Shown here: in pieces, positions 25,372 to 33,765 of the stretch | Numbering within the stretch: the first letter of the stretch is position 1 | Layout of the letters: each line of letters starts with the position of its first letter | Source: JANMZO01 sp963763135 | GTDB lineage: Bacteria; Actinomycetota; Acidimicrobiia; Acidimicrobiales; JANYDT01 | DNA length: 64,000 bases | Assembly: GCA_963763135.1 (NCBI GenBank) | Contig: CAVXNJ010000012.1 | Coordinates: 1,178,001 to 1,242,000 of the forward strand | Reading direction: 5' to 3' | The notes under the pieces: generated by a model | What the model saw: the letters and a program-made list of their open reading frames with translations, nothing else | Told to the model about the DNA's origin: nothing | The model's database searches: none | Position numbers and translations under genes: made by a program

Positions 25372-26661
25372 TTAGAGCAGTTCGAGGGCATCGACACTGC
25401 GTCGCGCATGACGCAGAACGCGGGAAAGATCAAACGCCGAATCAAGGCCTTCCGCTGAGATGTGCACGTCGGGATCACTCTCAAGTAAACGACGAAACGA
25501 TTGGCGAGTATCCCACGCAGCCATCGCGTTGCGTTGCACGATGCGGTAGGCGTCGTCTCGCGAGGTACCCGCCGCCACAAGCGCGAGCAACACCGACTGG
25601 CTGAAGACGAGGCCGAAGGAACTGTCGATATTGGTACGCATTTGGTCGACGTCAACGTTGAGGCCACCGACCAGCGTGATGGCCTTTTCTGTGACGTAGT
25701 GCGTAAGCGTCGTCGAGTCGGGCAGGATAATTCGCTCGACCGAGGAGTGTGAGATATCCCGCTCGTGCCAAAGTGCAACATCTTCCAAGCCGGCCACCAG
25801 ATTTCCACGAAGCACCCGGGCCAAGCCGGCTAAGCGCTCTGAGGTGATCGGATTTCGCTTGTGCGGCATGGCCGAAGAACCCTTTTGTCCGGTGCGGAAG
25901 GGTTCACGAACTTCGCGAACTTCGGTGCGCTGCAGGTGACGGATCTCGGTGGCAATCGTTTCAATCGTGGCCCCGAGCGAGGCGCACGCGTACAACAACT
26001 CAGCGTGACGGTCGCGGGCGACGACCTGGGTGGCGGGGACCGGCGTGAGGCCCAGCCGTTCGCACACGTATGTCTCCACCGCGGGGTCGATGTTCGAATA
26101 CGTACCGACTGCGCCACTGAGTTTGCCCACGGCGATACCGGTTCGGGCGCGTCGCATACGTTCGCGGTCACGATCCACCGCCAGGCCCCACAACGCCATC
26201 TTCGCTCCGAACGTTGTTGGTTCGGCGTGAATGCCGTGGGTGCGACCCATGCAAGGGGTGTCAGCAAACTCGACCGCTCGCTTCTTCAACACCTCTATCA
26301 GCCGTGAGATCGAATCGATGATCAGATCAGCGGCGGCGACCATCGAGACACACAGTGCAGTGTCGACCACGTCGCTTGACGTCAGACCGTAATGCACCCA
26401 GGCGCCGGCCGGCATGCCAACGCTCTCCTGCACAACGTCGACAAAGGCCGCAACATCGTGATCGGTGATCTTCTCTCGTTCGTTGACGGCCTCAACCGTG
26501 AAGCTCGCCTTCGCCCGAATCGTCTGAGCGTCGGCGACGGGAACCACACCCAACTCAGCCAGGCCTTCGGTGGCCAGCAACTCCACCTCGAGCCAACGGG
26601 CCATGCGGGCGTGGTCAGACCACAGCTCCGCCATGGCCGGAAGGGTGTAGCGCTCGATCAT
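25372..26661 (-). CDS. purB: Adenylosuccinate lyase
   Basis: Acts twice in purine synthesis: splits SAICAR and adenylosuccinate, releasing fumarate. 429 residues of the fumarase/aspartase fold. The signature loop is GSSAMPHKRNPITSE (about 263-277). The catalytic His segments are GRTHGIHAEPTTFG (about 138-151) and SSDVVDTALC (about 92). Its ATG overlaps the purA stop by four bases (ATGA), so the two are translationally coupled. Confidence 0.98.
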   Translation of the reverse strand: MIERYTLPAMAELWSDHARMARWLEVELLATEGLAELGVVPVADAQTIRAKASFTVEAVNEREKITDHDVAAFVDVVQESVGMPAGAWVHYGLTSSDVVDTALCVSMVAAADLIIDSISRLIEVLKKRAVEFADTPCMGRTHGIHAEPTTFGAKMALWGLAVDRDRERMRRARTGIAVGKLSGAVGTYSNIDPAVETYVCERLGLTPVPATQVVARDRHAELLYACASLGATIETIATEIRHLQRTEVREVREPFRTGQKGSSAMPHKRNPITSERLAGLARVLRGNLVAGLEDVALWHERDISHSSVERIILPDSTTLTHYVTEKAITLVGGLNVDVDQMRTNIDSSFGLVFSQSVLLALVAAGTSRDDAYRIVQRNAMAAWDTRQSFRRLLESDPDVHISAEGLDSAFDLSRVLRHARRSVDALELL

Positions 26662-27965
26662 GCTGCCGCTCCCGACGAATCCGCGAAGCCCGGCATCGGG
26701 ATGATCTCGTCTCGACCGGGTCCGACCCCAAGCATCGACACTTCGACACCGGACTGCTCAGCGAGGAAGCGCACATAACGTTGGGCGTTCTCCGGCAGTT
26801 CGGAAAAGGACCGCACACCGGTCGTGTCGCTCTGCCAGCCGGGCAGTTCTTCGTAGATCGGCACGGCTCGCTCGAGCTGGTCCTGAAACGCCGGGAGGTG
26901 TTCAACGCGTTCTCCGTCGATCTCGTACGCAACACACACTTTTACGGTTGGAAGCGGGTCGAAGATGTCGAGCTTGATGATCGCCAACTCGGTGAGGCTG
27001 TTCAACTGCGAGGCATGACGCATCATGACGGCGTCGAACCATCCCGGGCGACGGCGGCGGCCGGTGACGGTTCCGAACTCGGCACCGCGCTCGACGATGC
27101 CTTCACCGATGGAGTCCTTCAACTCCGAGGGGAACGGACCGGCACCCACACGCGTGACGTATGCCTTCGCGATCCCGACGATACGGGTTAGGTCGCGGGG
27201 CCCAACGCCCGCACCGGCACAAGCCGCTCCGGCCACCGGGTTCGACGAGGTGACAAAGGGATAGGTGCCGTGGTCGATGTCGAGGAACGTCGCCTGCGCT
27301 CCTTCGAACAACACCTGTTTGTTCTCCCGCAATGCCTTTTGGACGAAGGCCACGGAGTCGCCGATGTACGGAGCCAGACGGGGTGCGTAGTCGTCGAGAT
27401 AGAGCGCCAGAATCTCGGCCTCATTGAAGGGATCTTCGCCGTATACCGCGGTGAGAACTGCGTTCTTGTCGGCGAGGACCGCCTTCAGCCGGGCACGGAA
27501 ACGGTTTGGAACCAGAAGGTCCTGCACCCGGAGCCCGTCTCGGGCCACCTTGTCGACATACGCAGGACCGATGCCGTTTTTGGTCGTCCCGATTGCGAAG
27601 TCACCCCGGCGCTTTTCCGCGAGCGCATCGAGTTTCTGGTGGTACGGCATGATCAGGTGGGCATTGGCACCGACCATGAGTCGAGAAGTGTCTATCCCGT
27701 TGCTCTCGAGCATTTCGATCTCGGCGAACAGGGTGGCGAGGTCGAGCACGACGCCGTTGCCGATGACCGGCGTAACGTGGGGATACAAAATCCCGCTCGG
27801 GGTCAGCCGAAAGGCGAACTTCTTGTCGTTTGCGACGACGGTGTGACCGGCGTTGTGCCCACCCTGGTAGCGCACCACCACATCTGCGCTGTGGCTGAGA
27901 AGGTCGACAACCTTGGCCTTCCCCTCATCACCCCACTGGGTACCAACAACAACTGTTCCCGGCAT
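26658..27965 (-). CDS. purA: Adenylosuccinate synthetase
   Basis: GTP-dependent first step from IMP to AMP; forms adenylosuccinate that PurB then cleaves. 435 residues. The P-loop is GTQWGDEGKAKVVDLL (about 7-22) with the catalytic Asp and His in GHNAGHTVV (about 38-46). The IMP-binding segment is TTKNGIGPAYVDKVAR, and TGRRRRPGWFD (about 300) lies in the GTP/aspartate loop. ATG preceded by GAGGAG. First gene of a two-gene operon with purB. Confidence 0.98.
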   Translation of the reverse strand: MPGTVVVGTQWGDEGKAKVVDLLSHSADVVVRYQGGHNAGHTVVANDKKFAFRLTPSGILYPHVTPVIGNGVVLDLATLFAEIEMLESNGIDTSRLMVGANAHLIMPYHQKLDALAEKRRGDFAIGTTKNGIGPAYVDKVARDGLRVQDLLVPNRFRARLKAVLADKNAVLTAVYGEDPFNEAEILALYLDDYAPRLAPYIGDSVAFVQKALRENKQVLFEGAQATFLDIDHGTYPFVTSSNPVAGAACAGAGVGPRDLTRIVGIAKAYVTRVGAGPFPSELKDSIGEGIVERGAEFGTVTGRRRRPGWFDAVMMRHASQLNSLTELAIIKLDIFDPLPTVKVCVAYEIDGERVEHLPAFQDQLERAVPIYEELPGWQSDTTGVRSFSELPENAQRYVRFLAEQSGVEVSMLGVGPGRDEIIPMPGFADSSGAAA

Positions 27966-28131
27966 GACAATCTCCTCGATTGGGCAATGGGCCGGTAGCA
28001 GATGCTATCGCACGTGGACGGGCATCCCCGTGCCGAACGGCACAGGGATACGAGAATTCGTCGCGCAGCCCGCCGACAGGTGAAAGTTCTGCCCGACTTC
28101 GGCCGGGCTCGGGTTCGAAGGCTGTCGCGTA

Positions 28132-28962
28132 CTACTTTCGGGCTGCGATGGTCTCTTTGGCCTTCGCCTGGAGGCGGTCAATCATCATTGTGCCGAGCTT
28201 CTTGAGGCCGGGGTCGAAGGGCGGCGCCTTATAGGTTCCCGCATTGGGCGGGTCGACGAGCGACGCGTGAATGTCCTTCCAACCGAGGTTCAACACCTTG
28301 ATGAAGTTGTTCTTGTCCCACCAGGGGCCCTTTATGTCGTTTCCAAAAGGACCGGCCGAGTGGAGTTTGAAGGAATGCGAACCCGGACCGTTAAGGGTCT
28401 CGATCGCCGCGTCGCCGTATTCCACGGGGACCGTCTCGCCGTCGATGAGCTTGAACGACCCATAACCGTTGAGTACGAGTTGGGCAAACACGTCAATAAT
28501 GTGGGTTTCCGCGGAGATATACGGGGGTTTGACGCCGCCCCGAAACAGCGCTTCAAGGACCCGGTGGTCGTAGTGCTCGATATCGACCTTGATGTAGTAG
28601 GCCTCGCCGTACTGTCGGACGATATCCACGCTTGACCTCGCGGGAAGTTGCACCTCGGTGAAATGGTGAATCTGGTCGTCGGCCGGGCGGGGAAACTGAT
28701 TGACCGCGTGGTAATAGTGGTCAGTCTCCTCCTCCTGGTTTTTCAGGTAGAACGGAACCGTCGTTGCCGGAGGATCCTCCTCGGCCAGAACACAGTTCTC
28801 GATCACGAGTCGGCCGCTCGCGATCTCGTCGGCGAACCGTTTCCCCATGTCGGCGCAAAGTGTGGGATCCGCCTCCACCGCCACGACCAGGTCGGCCTTT
28901 TTCAGGTAATACTCGACATCATCACCGTTGTTTGCACCAAAGTCATAGATCACTTTTTTCAT
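28132..28962 (-). CDS. FkbM-family SAM-dependent methyltransferase
   Basis: 276 residues. It starts MKKVIYDFGANNGDDVEYYL, a class I SAM-binding strand and glycine loop, followed by VVAVEADPTLC (acidic ribose-binding position), then the FkbM-type core YYIKVDIEHYDHRVLEALF (about 140-160). The C-terminal roughly 90 residues (GPWWDKNNFIKVLNLGWKD) resemble sugar- or glycan-modifying members more than polyketide ones. ATG 28962 has GAGGG seven bases upstream; the frame extends further but without homology. The substrate is unknown, and no glycan cluster adjoins it. Confidence 0.85.
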   Translation of the reverse strand: MKKVIYDFGANNGDDVEYYLKKADLVVAVEADPTLCADMGKRFADEIASGRLVIENCVLAEEDPPATTVPFYLKNQEEETDHYYHAVNQFPRPADDQIHHFTEVQLPARSSVDIVRQYGEAYYIKVDIEHYDHRVLEALFRGGVKPPYISAETHIIDVFAQLVLNGYGSFKLIDGETVPVEYGDAAIETLNGPGSHSFKLHSAGPFGNDIKGPWWDKNNFIKVLNLGWKDIHASLVDPPNAGTYKAPPFDPGLKKLGTMMIDRLQAKAKETIAARK

Positions 28963-29038
28963 GTCGAAACCCTCAATCCTCGCTCGGGAGCCAAACATTA
29001 CCCTGGGCCGGGTCTGCACGATATGGGGCTACCGACCC

Positions 29039-29078
29039 GTTAACGGCGCTCGATGAGCGTTACAGGCGCTCGATGATC
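29039..29078. repeat. Two-copy 20-bp tandem repeat across the thiolase stop codon
   Basis: GTTAACGGCGCTCGATGAGC (29039-29058) is followed directly by GTTACAGGCGCTCGATGATC (29059-29078), 17 of 20 identical. The second unit holds the true stop (TAA on the minus strand at 29060-29062); the first repeats a TAA after it. Confidence 0.9.
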
Positions 29079-30265
29079 ATGGCCATTCCCTGACCACCGC
29101 CAACGCACATGGTTTCCATACCGATCGTCGTGTCGGTGGCAATCAGACCGTTGATCAGCGTCGTCATGATCCGGGCGCCGGTCATTCCGAACGGATGACC
29201 CAACGCGATGGCCCCACCATGAACGTTGAGGCGATCACGTTGGATGCCGAGGTACCGCATCGACGGCAGGATTTGCGCGGCGAACGCTTCGTTTATCTCC
29301 ACCAGATCAATGTCGTCGATGGACATCCCCGCCCTGGCCATCGCCTTTCGACAAGCCTCGACCGGCCCGAGGCCCATGATTTCCGGGTTGATTCCCGAAA
29401 CCGAACTGGCGATGATTCGAGCCAGCGGTTGGATCCCGAGTTCACGGGCCCGGGTGTCGCTCATCACGATAACGGCGGCCGCCCCGTCATTGAGCGGACA
29501 GGAGTTGCCGGCCGTGACCGTGCCATCGGGACGAAATGCCGGGCGAAGTTTCTGTAGGTTTTCGAGAGTCGTCTCCGGCCGAGGACCGTCGTCTTTCGAA
29601 ATAACCGTTCCGTCGGGAAGGAATATCGGGGTGATGTCGTTTTCGAAGAATCCGTTCGCGATCGCCCGGCCGGCGTTTTGTTGGGCGGAAAGCGCGTATT
29701 CGTCTTGATCGGCTCGACTCACGCCTTCCAGCTGTGCGACGTTTTCCGCGGTATGCCCCATGGCGATGTACACGTCGGGAAGTCCGTCGCCCGCGTCCCA
29801 GACCTCCGAACTCCTTGTCCGGCGATCGGTTCGGGCCTTCGCGTCGCTGAAGATGGGATTCTCGGTGTCGGGAAGCGAGTCGCTGCTCCCTTTGAGAAAT
29901 CGGCTCACGCACTCCACGCCGGCGGCAATGAACGCATCTCCTTCGCCCGCCTTTATGGCGTGGGCCGCCATACGGATTGTCTGCAACGACGAAGAGCAGT
30001 AGCGGTTGACCGTCGTACCTGGGGTGTCAGGCAATCCGGCGAGGACGCTGACAACCCGGGCCATGTTGAATCCCTGTTCCCCACCGGGCAGGCCGCAGCC
30101 GAGCATCAGGTCTTCGATTTCGGAATGGGGAAGCTGCGGAACCTTGGCCAGCGCGGCAACCACCATTTGCGCCGCGAGATCATCGGGCCGCACGTCGACC
30201 AGGGAACCTTTGAACGCTCGCCCGATCGGAGAGCGAGCCGTCGCAACAATTACTGCTTCAGCCAT
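29060..30265 (-). CDS. Acetyl-CoA C-acyltransferase (thiolase)
   Basis: Thiolytic cleavage or condensation of acyl-CoA in fatty-acid metabolism, 401 residues. The acyl-accepting Cys is in NRYCSSSLQTIRMA (about 88-101). The C-terminal active site has VEINEAFAAQ (about 310), HGGAIALGHPFGMTGAR (about 342-358) and the proton-relay Cys in ETMCVGGGQGMAMI. ATG 30265 begins MAEAVIVATARSPIGRAFKG, the usual thiolase N-terminus; in-frame codons further up were rejected. Degradative FadA type is likely. It fits the nearby acyl-CoA dehydrogenase, acyl-CoA synthetase and 3-hydroxyacyl-CoA dehydrogenase genes. Confidence 0.95.
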   Translation of the reverse strand: MAEAVIVATARSPIGRAFKGSLVDVRPDDLAAQMVVAALAKVPQLPHSEIEDLMLGCGLPGGEQGFNMARVVSVLAGLPDTPGTTVNRYCSSSLQTIRMAAHAIKAGEGDAFIAAGVECVSRFLKGSSDSLPDTENPIFSDAKARTDRRTRSSEVWDAGDGLPDVYIAMGHTAENVAQLEGVSRADQDEYALSAQQNAGRAIANGFFENDITPIFLPDGTVISKDDGPRPETTLENLQKLRPAFRPDGTVTAGNSCPLNDGAAAVIVMSDTRARELGIQPLARIIASSVSGINPEIMGLGPVEACRKAMARAGMSIDDIDLVEINEAFAAQILPSMRYLGIQRDRLNVHGGAIALGHPFGMTGARIMTTLINGLIATDTTIGMETMCVGGGQGMAMIIERL

Positions 30266-30445
30266 GGAGACACTTTCGTAGGACCCCGGCGTGGACGACC
30301 CGGGAAGGCGACGTGCGACTTCGTCACGCGTTGCGAACGTACCCGGCATTTCGGCGGGAAATCACCGGGAGGCGCCAGTTTCTGTAGCTATGTGACACAG
30401 TTCACCGGTGGGCCATCGGCGGGAGCGATAGGGATCGGGAAAGGA

Positions 30446-31261
30446 TCAGCCAACCTGCTCAATTGCCTCGGAGAGAGCCTGAACATCGCCGCCGTCGAAG
30501 TTCGCCCGCTCACCCACGCGCGACACGAAACCAAGCTGGAGTCCCGATGAACCGTCGCGGACCGTGAAGAACCGCTCGAGGCCATTTTCGGTGGTCAGCA
30601 CGTCGGTTTGCAGTGGACAGCCTGCTTCAGCGAGTGCCGTACGGATGAATGCCGCGTTCAGAACCTCAAGGGCGATGTGATGCACGCCGGTTCGGAGCGG
30701 TTCCCCCGGGTGTTCCGCCGCAGCGCGCATCAACACAAACGTGACTCCTCCGGCGTCGACAACCGCCGAATCAAGGCCCGGGTGGTCAGGATGGGAGCCT
30801 TTGGGCGAGCGGACGCGGAACCCGAGGTTGGTCACGAAGAACTCGATGGCGGCGTCGAGGTCGTCGACAGCGACCGTGACATGGTCGATCCGGCACGCGG
30901 TGGTCTGCAGGGCGGTCTCAACGAACGGGCCGTGGCTTTCCTCAACCTCGGATCCGGTCGCGTCGCCGGCCTTGGCCGCTCGCATATGGACGGCTTCGAT
31001 CCGATGGGTCTCCGAAAGGAGCGAGCGGAAGAGGAGCTCCGCAAACTCCGGGTCGATCGAACGCTCCCGAGCCCAACCGACCCGGGTCCTCAGAACCTCC
31101 TGGACCCGCTGGGGCTGGAGCACCTGGGTGTTGACATCACCCTTGAGTGCCGCCACCTCGTGGCAAAGATCGAAGCGACGCGCAAGTACATCAAGCAGCT
31201 GTTGATCGGCTTCGTCGATCTTGCTCCGGAGTTCGGACAGGGCAGCAACGTTAAGAGCCAT
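30446..31261 (-). CDS. Chorismate mutase (AroQ)-VOC domain fusion protein
   Basis: 271 residues. Residues about 5-95 are an all-helical AroQ-type chorismate mutase: ALSELRSKIDEADQQLLDVLARR, the ALKG lysine and a late Gln/Glu helix. Residues about 123-270 form a vicinal-oxygen-chelate domain (CRIDHVTVAVDDLDAAIEFF, GVHHIALEV), with an ending like the last helix of 4-hydroxyphenylpyruvate dioxygenase (GGDVQALSEAIEQ). Two candidate metal His residues (IDH, VHH) remain. The usual Glu ligand position reads GLQLGFVSR, so it may be lost. A role linking chorismate or prephenate to a ketoacid step is plausible but unproven. Confidence 0.8.
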   Translation of the reverse strand: MALNVAALSELRSKIDEADQQLLDVLARRFDLCHEVAALKGDVNTQVLQPQRVQEVLRTRVGWARERSIDPEFAELLFRSLLSETHRIEAVHMRAAKAGDATGSEVEESHGPFVETALQTTACRIDHVTVAVDDLDAAIEFFVTNLGFRVRSPKGSHPDHPGLDSAVVDAGGVTFVLMRAAAEHPGEPLRTGVHHIALEVLNAAFIRTALAEAGCPLQTDVLTTENGLERFFTVRDGSSGLQLGFVSRVGERANFDGGDVQALSEAIEQVG

Positions 31262-31354
31262 ACGACTCAGAGTCTGGCCCAGCTTCGAGCATGTGCACGA
31301 ACCAACCCGGTTGGACCGTCCAGATCGGCGATTCCGGGAGGGTTCGCCGTGCTG

Positions 31355-31768
31355 TCAGGACTTGGCCGGCTTCGCCGCCTTTTCGACAACCGGAGCGTCG
31401 GCAGCCTTCCAGGCCGCAAAGCCTCCGTCGATATGACTCACGTTGGTGAGACCCATGTCGATCATCGTGGCGGCGGCGAGAGCGCTGCGCCATCCACCAC
31501 CGCAGTAGAGGACGAAGTGCTTGTCGGGGTCGCCGAACACCGGCTTGTAATACGGGCTTTCAGGATCGACCCAGAACTCCAGCATGCCGCGGGTCGCATG
31601 AAATGCGTTTGGCACCATGCCTTCACGCTCCAGCTCCCGCGGATCCCGGAGGTCTACGAAGACCATGGTCGGATCCTCGAGCAGCGCTACCGCTTCAGCA
31701 ACGGATCGCGTCTGGATGCGGGCTTCAGCCTCGGCGACGAGCTGACGGAATCCTTTGGTTACTGGCAT
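31355..31768 (-). CDS. Rhodanese-domain sulfurtransferase
   Basis: 137 residues, a single rhodanese domain. The persulfide-carrying Cys is in VLYCGGGWRSALAAATM (about 87-103), a six-residue loop (CGGGWR) of sulfurtransferase size. FVDLRDPRELEREGMVPNAFH is the usual N-terminal rhodanese block, and GLTNVSHIDGGFAAWK the closing strand and helix. The C-terminus is a short Lys/Ala tail. It probably moves sulfur or detoxifies cyanide; the partner is unknown. It lies between the fusion gene and glpD on the same strand, with gaps of 93 and 138 bases. Confidence 0.92.
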   Translation of the reverse strand: MPVTKGFRQLVAEAEARIQTRSVAEAVALLEDPTMVFVDLRDPRELEREGMVPNAFHATRGMLEFWVDPESPYYKPVFGDPDKHFVLYCGGGWRSALAAATMIDMGLTNVSHIDGGFAAWKAADAPVVEKAAKPAKS

Positions 31769-31906
31769 AGCGTGAACGTAGCAGAGAGCTCATGCCGTTT
31801 GCCCGGCGCCGCGACCGGGGCGAGTCCGCACGGCCGAGAAACCCTCGACCCGTCGACGATCGTTCCGTTTCGCCCGCGGAGTCTCGCCGTCGGATCGTCC
31901 GGGGAT

Positions 31907-33598
31907 CTAACGAGCCGACTCTATCGCTGCATGCATGCGGTCGCGACGCACGATCTCCCCCGCAACCTGCGAGATCCGCTCATCGTCGGACCAGCCCCGG
32001 ACCGACGACATCACCGAGGCCACGTCGTTCAGTTCCGCGTCGGTCATGGGTCCGAGGGTACCGATCACGAGGCGGCGATGGATCACGTCGCCAAGCGTGA
32101 TCGCCGCTTCGTGCGTGACCGCAAAAACAATCTGCGCTCGGATGTCGAGGCAACCTGTGCGCGTTGAGATGCGCTCGCCCAGCGAAGGATCGGCGGCAAC
32201 CAGATCGAGAATGCGGTCGTGTTCGGTTCCGTAGAGTCGGGCCAGATGGAGGCGCGACTGCGGGTCGATGTGCAACTCTGACCTTGAGTTCGCGGCCGCC
32301 TCGAGAAACGGTTGAGCGTCGGTCGCCCATCCGAACGCGCCGAACACCGCAATCGACCGGGACGGAAACGTATGTGTACGTATGTTCTTCAACGCCGGTG
32401 AATCGAGAAGCGTATCGAGCGTGTCTTCGGCCAATCCGCGAGCGGTGGTCCATTTCCCGCCGCCGATGGACCAGAGGTTCGTCACACCACCTTTGGTGTG
32501 GTCATACAGCTCCGCACGGCGAGACGTCGAATAGCTGTCTTTGCCTTCTTCGACGATCAGCGGACGAATACCGACCGCCGTTGCCGCGACGTCGTCGACA
32601 TCGAGCTTCGTGTTCGACGTGGCATTGACGGTGTTTAGGATCAGCTTCACATCGTCGCCGTTGGCCGCCACGTCATCGGGGTGATCGGTGATCGCCGTGT
32701 CGGTGGGGCCGATGAACGAAAAACCCTGCCAGGGCGACACGATTGCGTGATGCCCGTCGGGGGCCCGGACAAACACCGCGTCGGTTCCACCGAGGGCCTT
32801 GGTAAGGATGTGGACACCCTTGGACCGTTGGATACCCACCCCCAGCTTCTTCGGAAGGGACCGCAGCACCAGGTCCATCCAAGGCCCGCCGCAGTTCACG
32901 ACCGCCTTTGCGGAGACGTTGTGCACTTCCCCGGTCAACGAGTCTTCGACCGTGACACCGCGCACGACGATCGAACCGTCAGCCGCTTGGTCGGTGAGGA
33001 AACCAGCCGCCTTCATGTGATTCAGCGCAACGGCCCCCGCCTGTACCGCCGTCTGCAGAAACGCCAGCAACAGCCGTTCCGGATGGATGTTGAGCGTGTC
33101 GGGATACGCCCAGGCTCCGTAGAGATCCTGGTCAGCCAGCCACGGAACCTCGCGAAGGAGTCGCTTCTTCGTTACCCATGACGGGTGCGGCATGTGCAGG
33201 CTCTTGGGCGCGTTTCGGTTCTTGTCGTAGGACAGCACGTCATAGAGCACAACCCCCGCACCGATCAACATCGCACCGGGCTTTGACCACTTCCACGCCG
33301 GCATCACGAATCGGGTCGGCGAAACAAGGTGCGGCGCCGCGAGCCCGAGAATGCGTCGTTCGCGAAGCGACTCACGCACCACGCCAAACTCGTAGGTCTC
33401 CAGATAGCGGATGCCACCGTGGATGTATTTGCTGGTGGCTGATGAGGTGCCCTGCCCGAAGTCGCCCTTTTCGACCATGAGGACCCGAAGCCCGCGGCCG
33501 GCTGCTTCACGCGCCACGGAGACGCCGGTAATGCCACCACCGATTACCACCAAATCAAACTGCCCCGACAACGAACCCGTATCACGTTCTATTCGCAC
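31907..33598 (-). CDS. glpD: Glycerol-3-phosphate dehydrogenase, FAD-dependent
   Basis: Oxidises sn-glycerol-3-phosphate to dihydroxyacetone phosphate and passes electrons to quinone at the membrane. About 563 residues. The FAD-binding GxGxxG is FDLVVIGGGITGVSVAREAAGRG, then the GlpD words GDFGQGTSSATSKYIHGGIRYLE and HMPHPSWVTKKRLL. The C-terminal DAO_C domain is present (about 400-550). GTG 33598 with GGAG close upstream fits the family N-terminus. GTG 33664 would add 22 residues of little homology and is the alternative. Divergent from an acyl-CoA dehydrogenase. It links glycerol and lipid use to respiration. Confidence 0.92.
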   Translation of the reverse strand: MRIERDTGSLSGQFDLVVIGGGITGVSVAREAAGRGLRVLMVEKGDFGQGTSSATSKYIHGGIRYLETYEFGVVRESLRERRILGLAAPHLVSPTRFVMPAWKWSKPGAMLIGAGVVLYDVLSYDKNRNAPKSLHMPHPSWVTKKRLLREVPWLADQDLYGAWAYPDTLNIHPERLLLAFLQTAVQAGAVALNHMKAAGFLTDQAADGSIVVRGVTVEDSLTGEVHNVSAKAVVNCGGPWMDLVLRSLPKKLGVGIQRSKGVHILTKALGGTDAVFVRAPDGHHAIVSPWQGFSFIGPTDTAITDHPDDVAANGDDVKLILNTVNATSNTKLDVDDVAATAVGIRPLIVEEGKDSYSTSRRAELYDHTKGGVTNLWSIGGGKWTTARGLAEDTLDTLLDSPALKNIRTHTFPSRSIAVFGAFGWATDAQPFLEAAANSRSELHIDPQSRLHLARLYGTEHDRILDLVAADPSLGERISTRTGCLDIRAQIVFAVTHEAAITLGDVIHRRLVIGTLGPMTDAELNDVASVMSSVRGWSDDERISQVAGEIVRRDRMHAAIESAR

Positions 33599-33765
33599 AG
33601 ATCTCCAGCTTGCCCCAAAAACGGACCCAACCCGAGCACGCGAGGCCGGTTGCCCGAGCTTCACCCTGAAGTTGCGGCGGGTCGCGGTCGATATACCCGC
33701 TACGGCCTATCGTTGATTGACCGGACATTCTCGTTTCACGCAATACACCCGTCTATGGAGTAGCT

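Noticed and set aside
30608..32167. 519-codon plus-strand frame over the fusion, rhodanese and glpD genes
   Set aside because: Runs antisense across three recognisable genes and their gaps; composition is shadow-like.
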